A program made the translations under genes and the position numbers. Positions 1 to 8,523 of a stretch of DNA of 64,000 nucleotides are shown in pieces. The DNA lies in the NCBI GenBank assembly GCA_016718565.1, contig JADKCZ010000003.1, forward strand, positions 62,001 to 126,000. The letters run 5' to 3'. The stretch comes from Anaeromyxobacter sp. (GTDB lineage Bacteria > Myxococcota > Myxococcia > Myxococcales > Anaeromyxobacteraceae). The notes under the pieces were generated by a model. It was given only the letters and a program-made list of their open reading frames with translations. It searched no databases and was not told where the DNA came from. Within the stretch, counting starts at the first letter, position 1; every line of letters begins with the position of its first letter.

Positions 1-51
1 GAGGCCTTCTTCCGGCTCTCGCCCCCCTTCCAGGGCACTTTCCGCCGTTGA
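1..51 (+). CDS. C-terminal end of an unidentified protein (partial)
   Basis: Reading frame 1 is open from the window edge to a TGA at 49-51 and encodes a 16-residue tail ending in Gln-Gly-Thr-Phe-Arg-Arg. The gene starts outside the window, so no family can be given. It is followed by a GC-rich inverted repeat and then the putative promoter of the next gene, which fits the end of a transcription unit. The assignment rests only on the open frame. Confidence 0.3.
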   Translation, partial: EAFFRLSPPFQGTFRR

Positions 52-123
52 GAATCCCTACGGTGGCCTCCACAGGGCCTCCGGCGAGCGGACCGGACTG
101 TAGAGCGGTGTTGAAGTCCTCGA

Positions 124-145
124 CCTCCGCCGGCACCCCCGGAGG
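124..145. terminator. Inverted repeat, possible terminator of the upstream gene
   Basis: CCTCCG (124-129) pairs with CGGAGG (140-145) across a 10-nt loop. There is no T tract. It lies between the partial gene and the next promoter candidate, so a transcription-end role is plausible but weakly supported. Confidence 0.22.
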
Positions 146-210
146 CCCCTTCCCGGGCGGTCCCGCCCCCGATCCACCGGAACTCCAGGCGCTTGCCGAC
201 GCGGACCGGA

Positions 211-228
211 GTCGGCCCGAACCTTGCT
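211..228 (+). promoter_or_regulatory. Candidate sigma-54 (-24/-12) promoter
   Basis: GG at 214-215 and GC at 226-227 are separated by exactly 10 nt in a context CGGCCCG-N4-TTGCT, close to the RpoN consensus TGGCACG-N4-TTGCW. A start near 239 would leave a leader of about 42 nt before the ATG at 281, which has a good ribosome site. No enhancer-binding-protein gene is visible here. The match is by eye. Confidence 0.35.
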
Positions 229-280
229 GAAGCGATGGTGCAGAAGGCAACACCACACGGGACGCACGAAGGAGACCGCC

Positions 281-469
281 ATGATGACCGCCATCGAAAT
301 CCTCCAGACCCTCGGCTTCGTCCTCGTCGCCTCGCTGGCCCGCGCGGCGTTCCTGGTCGGCGTCATCGCGATCGTCTCCATCCCGCTCGTCCTCTTCGCC
401 TACTCGGTGCGCGCCGCCGAGTCCTTCTGGAGCCGGCACCACCTGGCGCCGGCGCACCGCCACGGCTGA
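281..469 (+). CDS. Small single-span membrane protein
   Basis: This 62-residue protein has one long hydrophobic stretch (about residues 8-45, rich in Leu, Val, Ala and Ile) followed by a short basic, His-rich tail ending HRHG. The ATG at 281 is preferred over upstream starts because GAAGGAGA sits 5-10 nt before it. The next gene, 80 nt downstream on the same strand, also has an N-terminal membrane anchor, so the two may act together at the cytoplasmic membrane. I do not recognise the family. Confidence 0.6.
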   Translation: MMTAIEILQTLGFVLVASLARAAFLVGVIAIVSIPLVLFAYSVRAAESFWSRHHLAPAHRHG

Positions 470-550
470 CCAGCCACACCGCCGCCGCTGACGCCGCGGC
501 GGCGCAGGACCGAACACTCCCCCTCCCTGCCCGCACCACCGGAGCGCGCC

Positions 551-1267
551 ATGACCACCCAGGACTTCCTCGCCACCTACGACGCCAAGGTGATGGAGTA
601 CCTCCTCGCCCTCGCCTACCTCCTGCTCTTCGTCCCCATGTGGAAGTTCGTGCACGGCTCGCCGCGCACCGCCGAGGCCACCGCCGGCGCCCGCGCGGCC
701 GCCAGCGCCGCCGCCGCCCCCACCGCCCACCCGGCCCTCGGCTGGTTCCACGTCCCCGACGGCATCGCCCTGGCCACCGGCCACACCTGGGCCCGCGCCG
801 ACGCCGACGGCCTGGTGACCGTGGGCATCGACGACTTCGCCCAGAAGCTGGTGGACCCGGAGACCGTGGTGCTGCCCACCACCGGCGACCACGTCCTGCA
901 GGGCCAGCCGGCCTTCGCCGTCGGCGACCTGGTCACCACCGTGCCCATGCTCTCCCCGGTGGACGGCGAGGTGGTGGCCGTCAACGCGGCCGCCCGCGAC
1001 CAGCCGGCCGCGCTGCGCGACCCGTACGGCGCCGGCTGGCTCTTCAAGGTGAAGGTCCCCGCCGCGGCCAGCCGCGCCCACCTGATGGTCGGCGAGAAGG
1101 CCCGGGCCTTCCTGGAGCGCGCCGCCGAGACCCTCTCCGGCCAGCTCAACCCGGAGCTCGGCTACGTGCTGCAGGACGGCGGCACGCCCATCCACGGCAT
1201 CGCCAAGGCCCTGGCGGGCGAGGGCTGGGCCACCCTGGCCAGGCGCTTCTTCCGCGCCGGGCCGTAG
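551..1267 (+). CDS. Membrane-anchored GcvH-like (lipoyl-fold) protein lacking the lipoyl lysine
   Basis: The 238-residue protein has an N-terminal hydrophobic anchor (about 17-33), an Ala-rich linker (41-60) and then a glycine-cleavage H-protein fold. Recognisable parts are ATGHTWARADADG (75-87), SPVDGEVVAVN (135-145) and DPYGAGWLFKVK (157-168). In true GcvH a lysine eight residues before the SPV/APV proline carries lipoate. Here that position is Val128 and residues 121-140 contain no lysine. So it keeps the hammerhead fold but should not be lipoylated there. A C-terminal extension of about 65 residues is not typical of GcvH. No glycine-cleavage genes (gcvT, gcvP) lie nearby. The role is unknown; a structural or electron-transfer accessory role is conceivable. 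Confidence 0.75.
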   Translation: MTTQDFLATYDAKVMEYLLALAYLLLFVPMWKFVHGSPRTAEATAGARAAASAAAAPTAHPALGWFHVPDGIALATGHTWARADADGLVTVGIDDFAQKLVDPETVVLPTTGDHVLQGQPAFAVGDLVTTVPMLSPVDGEVVAVNAAARDQPAALRDPYGAGWLFKVKVPAAASRAHLMVGEKARAFLERAAETLSGQLNPELGYVLQDGGTPIHGIAKALAGEGWATLARRFFRAGP

Positions 1268-1294
1268 CCCGGCCCCCCGCACTGGCAGGCACCC

Positions 1295-1319
1295 GCGGCG
1301 CCCTCCGGTGGGGCGCCGC
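1295..1319 (+). terminator. Hairpin after the GcvH-like gene
   Basis: GCGGCGCCC (1295-1303) and GGGCGCCGC (1311-1319) form a perfect 9-bp stem with a 7-nt loop, 28 nt after the stop codon. No T run follows, which is common in GC-rich genomes. Confidence 0.45.
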
Positions 1320-1371
1320 GCCCGCTTCCCCTCATGGACGCGCGGCCACAACCCTGCTCTACATCGCGCCC

Positions 1372-1950
1372 GTGAACATCCAGCTCGTCAACCGGCAAGC
1401 CACCCTCTCCACCGCGCGGCTGCAGGCCATGCTCGCCTTCCTGGCCCCGCGCTTCGGGCAGGTGTCCAGGCCCGTGCTGGTCACCGTGCTCCTGCGCCGC
1501 TGGGGTCGCCAGCTCGGGCGGGCCTACTGGCCGACCCGCGGCGGCAAGCGCCAGCGCGAGACCCGGCCCGGCTGCTACGACCTGCGCATCTTCGTGCCGT
1601 CCTCCTTCACCTGGTCCTTCCCGCTGACCCGCACCTACCGGGAGGAGGCCGGGCCGGCCCGGCTGGAGGACCTGGAGGAGCTGTACCTGCACGTCCTGGC
1701 CCACGAGCTGCGCCACGTCGAGCAGTTCGACGCCTGCCAGCGCCTCTGGCCGCACGGCATGCCGGTGGCCAGCCCCGCGCCCGGCGGGCCCACCCACCTG
1801 CCCTTCGGCCGCTCCTTCCGCGCCTACGTGAAGCAGCACTGCGCCCACGGCTCCAGCGAGGTGGACGCGGAGACCGCCGCCCACGGCCACCTGGCCGCCT
1901 GGCGGGAGCAGGCCCCGGAGTCCGGCCTGGCCATGGCCATGGGGGCCTGA
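1372..1950 (+). CDS. HExxH-motif protein, possible zinc metallopeptidase
   Basis: The predicted 192-residue protein starts at an in-frame GTG (1372); upstream in-frame codons run into the GC-rich hairpin region. The sequence HELRHVEQF (111-119) is a HExxH zinc-binding and catalytic motif. An acidic stretch SSEVDAETAAHGH about 50 residues later could provide a third ligand. There is no signal peptide, so it would be cytoplasmic. The N-terminal part is basic. I do not recognise a named peptidase family; SprT-like or other gluzincin-type proteins share this arrangement. No ribosome site is obvious before the GTG, so the start is uncertain. Confidence 0.6.
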   Translation: MNIQLVNRQATLSTARLQAMLAFLAPRFGQVSRPVLVTVLLRRWGRQLGRAYWPTRGGKRQRETRPGCYDLRIFVPSSFTWSFPLTRTYREEAGPARLEDLEELYLHVLAHELRHVEQFDACQRLWPHGMPVASPAPGGPTHLPFGRSFRAYVKQHCAHGSSEVDAETAAHGHLAAWREQAPESGLAMAMGA

Positions 1951-2010
1951 TTCCGGCGGCTTGTCCCTTGGGCCCGGGACGGGGCGGTGCGCTCAGGGGC
2001 GATACCGTCG

Positions 2011-2022
2011 TATGGTGCAGCG
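2011..2022 (+). promoter_or_regulatory. Putative -10 box giving a leaderless transcript
   Basis: TATGGT at 2011-2016 lies 6 nt before the ATG at 2023, so transcription would begin at or next to the start codon. There is no ribosome site in this interval. No convincing -35 box is visible. Confidence 0.35.
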
Positions 2023-2244
2023 ATGCCGCCTCGTCGACCGGTCGCTCCGCCACATCCAGTGCTGACCCTCCCGGTGGTCTTCAGGGTCGGTGAGCACTCC
2101 CTGACCATCACCTTCGTGGCCGAGGGCCGCTGGACCGTGAGCGTGGACGGCGGACCTCAGTCCCGGACCTACCGCACCCAGGTCGAGGCCTGGGAAGAGG
2201 GCGTCCGGGCTGCCGACGAGCAGGACCGCCGCCCCAGCGCCTGA
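2023..2244 (+). CDS. Small hypothetical protein
   Basis: A 73-residue soluble protein with a Pro/Arg-rich start, then a predicted beta-rich segment (VVFRVGEHSLTITFVAEGRW, about 15-34) and a charged helical end. The TATGGT box just upstream suggests that the ATG at 2023 is the start of a leaderless message. There is no signal peptide or membrane segment. I do not recognise the family. It stands alone between the HExxH gene and the sdh operon, and the opposite strand here has no better gene candidate. Confidence 0.5.
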   Translation: MPPRRPVAPPHPVLTLPVVFRVGEHSLTITFVAEGRWTVSVDGGPQSRTYRTQVEAWEEGVRAADEQDRRPSA

Positions 2245-2653
2245 CCCAGGGCGGCCCCACCGCCCGCGAGACACCGCCTCAGATCCACCGCAGCGGCGCG
2301 AGCCCGCCCGTCCGGCTCAGGCTCGCTCCAGCGCCGTCGGTCCGCGCCGCGCCGGCCCCGCGGGCCACGGCGCCACGAGCACCGCGGGGCTGCGACACGG
2401 GAGCAAGTGCTTGCGCTCCGGCGCCTCGGCGCGAGCTCGCTCGGCGGTCAATCATGGACTTCTTCAGTCGGCATGCACCGCGTCGCCGCCCTACTCCGAA
2501 GCGCATTTCAGCACACTGAGCCGCCCGTTCGTCGCCGGTCTTTGGTATGGTGCGCCGCTCCCAACGGACGCCCTCTTCACTCCCCTGTGTGTTGCGCGCA
2601 TCTCGTCGCGGCCCTCCCGGGTCGCTGCACATCCACGAAGGAAGGACGCTCTC
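2245..2653 (+). promoter_or_regulatory. Intergenic region upstream of sdhCAB
   Basis: This 409-nt gap is less GC-biased than the genes. It holds a near-perfect palindrome at 2400-2419 (GGAGCAAG-TG-CTTGCGCTCC, with a 2-nt bulge) and a TATGGT -10 candidate at 2546-2551 that would give a leader of about 96 nt for sdhC. A ribosome site GAAGGA precedes the sdhC ATG. I see no coding sequence that I would support in it. Confidence 0.4.
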
Positions 2654-3316
2654 ATGAAGCTGCTCTCGGACTCGATCGGACGAAAGGTCCTGATGGCCGT
2701 GACGGGCCTGCTGATGGTCCTGTTCGTCGTCGGTCACCTGCTCGGCAACCTCAGCATCTTCGCCGGCGCCAACGGCCTCAACGCCTACGCCCAGAAGCTG
2801 CATGACCTGGCCCCGGTGGTCTGGATCACCCGCATCGTGATGTTCACGGCGGTGGTGGTCCACCTCATCCTCTCCATCCAGATCACCCTGGAGAACGAGG
2901 CGGCCAACCCGACCAAGTACGCGGTGAACCGCTCGCTGCGCGCCACCTTCGCCTCCAAGTCCATGATCTGGACGGGCCTGCTGCTGGGCGCCTTCATCAC
3001 CTACCACCTGCTGCACTTCACCGTGCGCGTCACCCCCGGCCTGGCGCTGGGCACCGACTCGCTGGACCGCTTCGACGTCTTCACCATGGTGGTGACCGCC
3101 TTCCAGCGCGCCCCCACGGCGCTGCTCTACGTGGTGGGCATGGTGGCGCTCTTCCTCCACCTCTCCCACGGCGCGCAGAGCAGCCTGCAGACGCTCGGCC
3201 TGGGCAACGACAAGACCCTGCCGGTCTACGGCACGGGCGGCCGCGTCCTCTCCACCATCTTCCTGATCGGCTACGGGGCCATCCCCGTCGCAATCCTCCT
3301 CCACCTGATCGGTTAA
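2654..3316 (+). CDS. sdhC: Succinate dehydrogenase / fumarate reductase cytochrome b558 subunit
   Basis: This 220-residue integral membrane protein has five hydrophobic segments (about 13-33, 55-78, 104-124, 153-171, 198-219). That is the pattern of the di-haem cytochrome b558 subunit of Bacteroidetes, Bacillus and Deltaproteobacteria complexes, which do the work of SdhC plus SdhD in one chain. Histidines in the helices (His28, His70, His118 or His121, His169 or His172) are haem-ligand candidates. It anchors SdhAB to the membrane and exchanges electrons with menaquinone. It opens a three-gene operon: sdhA starts 13 nt after its stop. The ATG at 2654 has a good ribosome site. In Geobacter the equivalent complex works in both directions, so this one may too. 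Confidence 0.93.
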   Translation: MKLLSDSIGRKVLMAVTGLLMVLFVVGHLLGNLSIFAGANGLNAYAQKLHDLAPVVWITRIVMFTAVVVHLILSIQITLENEAANPTKYAVNRSLRATFASKSMIWTGLLLGAFITYHLLHFTVRVTPGLALGTDSLDRFDVFTMVVTAFQRAPTALLYVVGMVALFLHLSHGAQSSLQTLGLGNDKTLPVYGTGGRVLSTIFLIGYGAIPVAILLHLIG

Positions 3317-3329
3317 AGGGGAAACCAAC

Positions 3330-5248
<1,919 letters not shown>

Positions 5249-5249
<1 letters not shown>

Positions 5250-6085
5250 TGAGCGCGCACGCCACGGACCACGCCGCCGCTTCCGGTACGGAACACGCGA
5301 CCATGAACCTCACCCTGATCGTCTGGCGTCAGGCCGGCCCCAAGGAGCCGGGACGCTTCGAGACCTACCAGGCCAAGAACATCACGCCCCACCACTCCTT
5401 CCTGGAGATGCTGGACGTGGTCAACGAGGACCTGATCAAGGCGGGCAAGGACCCCATCGCCTTCGACCACGACTGCCGTGAGGGCATCTGCGGCATGTGC
5501 TCCGCGGTGGTCAACGGCGTCCCGCACGGCGGCCAGCAGCGCACCACGCTCTGCCAGCTGCACATGCGGAAGTTCAAGGACGGCGACGCCATCTACCTCG
5601 AGCCCTGGCGCGCCCGCGCCTTCCCCATCCTCCGCGATCTGGTGGTGGACCGGGGCGCGCTCGACAAGCTGATCCAGGCGGCCGGCTTCGTCTCCTGCCA
5701 CACCGGCGGCGTCCCCGACGGCAACGCCGTGCTGGTCGGCAAGCCGGAGGCCGACTACGCCATGGACGCGGCCGAGTGCATCGGCTGCGGCGCCTGCGTG
5801 GCCGCCTGCCCCAACAGCGCCGCCATGCTGTTCGCCGGCGCCAAGGTGTCGCAGCTGGCCGAGCTGCCGCAGGGCCAGGTGGAGGCGCCCCAGCGCGTCG
5901 CCGCCATGATCAAGGCCATGGCCGACAACGGCTTCGGCAACTGCTCCAACCACTACGAGTGCGAGGCGGCCTGCCCCAAGGGCATCAAGGTGAAGTTCAT
6001 CGCCCGCATGAACCGCGAGTTCGTCAAGGCGCTGGCGCTGGAGAAGTTCGGCGCCATCTCCACCGAGCGGATCAGGTCGGAGTAG
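5249..6085 (+). CDS. sdhB: Succinate dehydrogenase / fumarate reductase iron-sulfur subunit
   Basis: The 278-residue electron-transfer subunit carries three cluster sites: a plant-type [2Fe-2S] motif around CREGICGMC with a further Cys near TTLCQLH, then CIGCGACVAACP and CSNHYECEAACP, which bind the [4Fe-4S] and [3Fe-4S] clusters. It passes electrons between the flavin of SdhA and the haems of SdhC on the cytoplasmic face. The ATG at 5249 overlaps the sdhA stop. A second in-frame ATG at 5303 (MNLTL) matches the usual family N-terminus, so the first 18 residues may be an extension or not translated. A strong terminator follows 29 nt after the stop. Confidence 0.94.
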
Positions 6086-6114
6086 CGTCCACGCCGGCCT
6101 GGCCGGCGGACACG

Positions 6115-6145
6115 ACGGGGCAGGGGCGCCGCGCCCTTGCCCCGT
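6115..6145 (+). terminator. Terminator of the sdhCAB operon
   Basis: ACGGGGCA (6115-6122) pairs with TGCCCCGT (6138-6145). The stem continues inward with GGGC/GCCC after one mismatch. It lies between the sdhB stop and the next GTG start. Confidence 0.65.
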
Positions 6146-6194
6146 TCCCATGTCCTGGGCCCGGCCCCGGCCGCGCCCCCAGTGAGGAGGAGCG

Positions 6195-7091
6195 GTGAGC
6201 CTCGACCCCGACCTGACGGCGCTGCTCACGCGGGTGCTCACCGCCCTGGAGCCGCTCATCCCGCGGCCGGTGCCGCCCATCGACTGGGCCACCTGCCACG
6301 CCGCCAACTGGCGGCGCGGCGCGGTGGGCGGGGCGCTCGAGCCGGTGCCCGGCATCGAGGGCCTGCGCCTCGAGGACCTGCTGGGCATCGAGCCCCAGAA
6401 GGCCACCCTGGAGCAGAACACCCGCCAGTTCCTGGCGGGGCTGCCGGCCAACAACGCGCTGCTGTGGGGCACGCGCGGCACCGGCAAGTCCTCGGTGGTG
6501 CGGGCCCTGCTGGGCGCCTACGCCGGCCAGGGGCTGCGCATCATCCAGGTGGACAAGGACGACCTGGTCAGCCTGCCGGCCATCGTGGACGCGGTGAAGC
6601 GGGAGCCCTGGCGCTTCGTGGTCTTCGCCGACGACCTCTCCTTCGAGACCGGCGACGCCAGCTACAAGGTGCTGAAGAGCGCGCTGGACGGCTCGGTCTA
6701 CGCCCTGCCGGACAACGTGCTGCTCTACGTCACCTCCAACCGGCGCCACCTCATCCCGGAGTACGAGAGCGACAACCGCGGCGCCATGCTGGTGAACGGC
6801 GAGATCCACCACGGCGAGGCGGTGGAGGAGAAGATGTCGCTGTCCGGCCGCTTCGGCCTGTGGGTGCCCTTCCACCCCTTCAGCCAGGACCTCTACGTGG
6901 AGGTGGTGCGCCAGTGGGTCGGCAAGCTGGCGGCCCGGGCCGGCGCCACGGTGGCCTGGTCCCAGGCCTCCGCCGACGAGGCCATCCTCTGGTCGCAGCG
7001 CAAGGGCGACCGGAGCGGCCGCATCGCCTTCCAGTTCGCCAGCGCCTACGTGGGGCGCACCGTCATGGCCACGCGCGCCGGCGCGCCCTGA
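6195..7091 (+). CDS. DUF815-type AAA-like ATPase
   Basis: The 298-residue protein has a Walker A motif GTRGTGKS (92-99) and Walker B FVVFADD (141-147). A following segment, LLYVTSNRRHLIPE, has the sensor-1 pattern. This order is typical of the DUF815 family of P-loop ATPases, whose cellular role is not established. It lacks membrane segments and is probably cytoplasmic. GTG at 6195 is the start because GAGGAGG precedes it. It is a single gene between the sdh terminator and a convergent thioredoxin gene, so the neighbourhood gives no functional clue. Confidence 0.85.
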   Translation: MSLDPDLTALLTRVLTALEPLIPRPVPPIDWATCHAANWRRGAVGGALEPVPGIEGLRLEDLLGIEPQKATLEQNTRQFLAGLPANNALLWGTRGTGKSSVVRALLGAYAGQGLRIIQVDKDDLVSLPAIVDAVKREPWRFVVFADDLSFETGDASYKVLKSALDGSVYALPDNVLLYVTSNRRHLIPEYESDNRGAMLVNGEIHHGEAVEEKMSLSGRFGLWVPFHPFSQDLYVEVVRQWVGKLAARAGATVAWSQASADEAILWSQRKGDRSGRIAFQFASAYVGRTVMATRAGAP

Positions 7092-7104
7092 GGGCCGGCG
7101 CGCC
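7080..7104. terminator. Hairpin between convergent genes
   Basis: Two copies of the self-complementary octamer GGCGCGCC (7080-7087 and 7097-7104) flank the ATPase stop codon and can pair with each other. The site could end transcription from both sides. Confidence 0.4.
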
Positions 7105-7113
7105 CGCCCGGGC

Positions 7114-7494
7114 TCACCCGGCCGCGGCGCCCAGCAGCTCCTGGTCCACCACCTCGCGCAGGTAGCGCGAGCCCACGAAGCCCACCACCCGGTGGACCTC
7201 GCGGCCACCCCGGAAGAAGAGCACGGTGGGCGTGCCCATGACGCCGAGCCGCGCCGCCACGTCGCCGGCCTCGGCCGCGTTCAGCTCCGCCACCTTGACG
7301 CGGCCCTGGTAGTCGCGCGCCAGGTCCATCACGATGGGCTCCAGCGTGGCGCAGGGGCCGCAGCCGGGGCTCCAGACGTCGAGCACCACCGGCAGGCCGG
7401 AGCGGGCCACCTCGGCCAGGTAGTTCTGGCCGGTCACGTGCACCGGCTGGACCCGCGGCGCGCGCGATCCGAAGAGCTTGGCGAGGAGTCCCAT
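7114..7494 (-). CDS. Thioredoxin-family protein
   Basis: A 126-residue cytoplasmic thioredoxin fold with the active-site sequence WSPGCGPC (41-48) and the cis-proline loop GTPTVLFF. The CGPC pair is that of classical thioredoxins. The N-terminal 18 residues (LLAKLFGSRAPR) are an extra basic segment, resembling the leader of thioredoxins found next to YbbN/Trx2-like genes. The ATG at 7494 has GGAAGG just upstream. It reads away from a second thioredoxin-like gene 155 nt away, so the two share a regulatory region and may form a pair working in the cytoplasm and at the membrane. Confidence 0.85.
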   Translation of the reverse strand: MGLLAKLFGSRAPRVQPVHVTGQNYLAEVARSGLPVVLDVWSPGCGPCATLEPIVMDLARDYQGRVKVAELNAAEAGDVAARLGVMGTPTVLFFRGGREVHRVVGFVGSRYLREVVDQELLGAAAG

Positions 7495-7649
7495 CGAGTC
7501 CCTTCCAGGGCAGGCCCCGCGAGGGCGGGGCATCCGGTGGGAGCGCGTCGGGGCTCGACCGGTTCCGGTTCGACCGGTCCAGGCGCAGGCGGGGCCCAGG
7601 TGAACCTTCCCGCCGCCGGACCGGCTCACAGGGACAGTCCCGCTCACCC

Positions 7650-8234
7650 TTGCCGACCCCACCCGTGACCACCCCGCCCACACCGCCCACACCGCCCACG
7701 TCGCCCCGCCCTGCCTGGCGTGCTCGCCTCGACCGCCTGAACGAGCGGCGCTGGTTCCGCTGGGGGCGCGACCTCCTGGTGGTGCTGGTGGTGCTGGCCG
7801 CGGCGGGCGCCTGGCAGACGCGCGGCCACCTGGCGGCGGGCGTGGCGCCGGACCCTCTGCTCACCACCCTGGACGGCGCCCCGGCCTCGCTGCGCGCCTA
7901 CCGCGGCAAGCCGGTGCTGATCGCCTTCTGGGCCCCGTGGTGCACGGTCTGCAAGGCCGAGTCCGGCAACCTCGCCTGGGCGCAGCGCCTGGTGGGCGAT
8001 CGGGCCCACGTCATCTCGGTGGCCACCGCCTTCGAGGACGTGGCCGAGGTGCGCGCCTTCGTGGCGGAGCACGGGCTCACCGTGCCGGTGCTCCTCGGGT
8101 CCCAGGAGGCGCTGCGCGACTTCCGGCTGGAGGCCTTCCCCACGGCCTACTTCCTGGACGCCGAGGGGCGCGTGACGCGCTCGGTGGCCGGGTACACCAC
8201 CACGGCCGGCCTGGTGGCGCGGCTGCTCTGGTAG
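7650..8234 (+). CDS. TlpA-like membrane-anchored thiol-disulfide protein
   Basis: The protein (194 residues from TTG 7650, or 189 from GTG 7665) starts with a Pro/Thr-rich cytoplasmic tail, then one transmembrane segment (about 41-54). The thioredoxin fold should face the periplasm. The active site is WAPWCTVC, with cysteines at 98 and 101 by the longer numbering, and the cis-proline loop is FPTAYF. CTVC differs from the CxPC of most TlpA/ResA proteins. Such proteins reduce or exchange disulfides on cytochromes or other periplasmic partners. No ribosome site favours either start; the PPTPPT repeat near the start makes the N-terminus uncertain. Confidence 0.8.
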   Translation: MPTPPVTTPPTPPTPPTSPRPAWRARLDRLNERRWFRWGRDLLVVLVVLAAAGAWQTRGHLAAGVAPDPLLTTLDGAPASLRAYRGKPVLIAFWAPWCTVCKAESGNLAWAQRLVGDRAHVISVATAFEDVAEVRAFVAEHGLTVPVLLGSQEALRDFRLEAFPTAYFLDAEGRVTRSVAGYTTTAGLVARLLW

Positions 8235-8354
8235 GGCGCCGCCCCGGCGACTGGTTGCACCTCCGACGATCCGCGGCGCGCCAGCGCGGGTCGCTCGCGC
8301 CGCGGACACGCCCGGAGCGCAGGCCCGGACACGCTCCCCTTCAACGTCGGCTTG

Positions 8355-8456
8355 CGCCCCGGCGCGTGGAGTTGGAACGCGCGACTGTCGAGACCGGGTC
8401 GCACTCACCAGCTTCTCCACAGTCGACTGCGCTCCCGGTGCACCGCGAGGTGCCAC
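8355..8456 (+). promoter_or_regulatory. Conserved upstream module, copy A (before the collagen-like gene)
   Basis: Positions 8355-8414 align without gaps to 10363-10422: about 46 of 60 bases agree, and 28 of 32 in the core 8383-8414, which begins GACTGTCGAGACC. The core holds the odd palindrome GACC-G-GGTC (8392-8400). About 21 nt further on is an imperfect inverted repeat GGTGCACC-GCGA-GGTGCCAC. The module may be a promoter/operator or a structured leader. Its function is unknown, but its duplication points to shared control. Confidence 0.55.
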
Positions 8457-8523
8457 GGGCCAGCGCAGGCGCCGAACGTCACGTCCAGCGGGCCGCCGCC
8501 CTGCGGCGGGCCAGGAGGTCCTC

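Noticed and set aside
7495..7649. Shared operator between the two divergent thioredoxin-like genes
   Set aside because: No convincing inverted repeat or promoter pair is visible in this short GC-rich gap.
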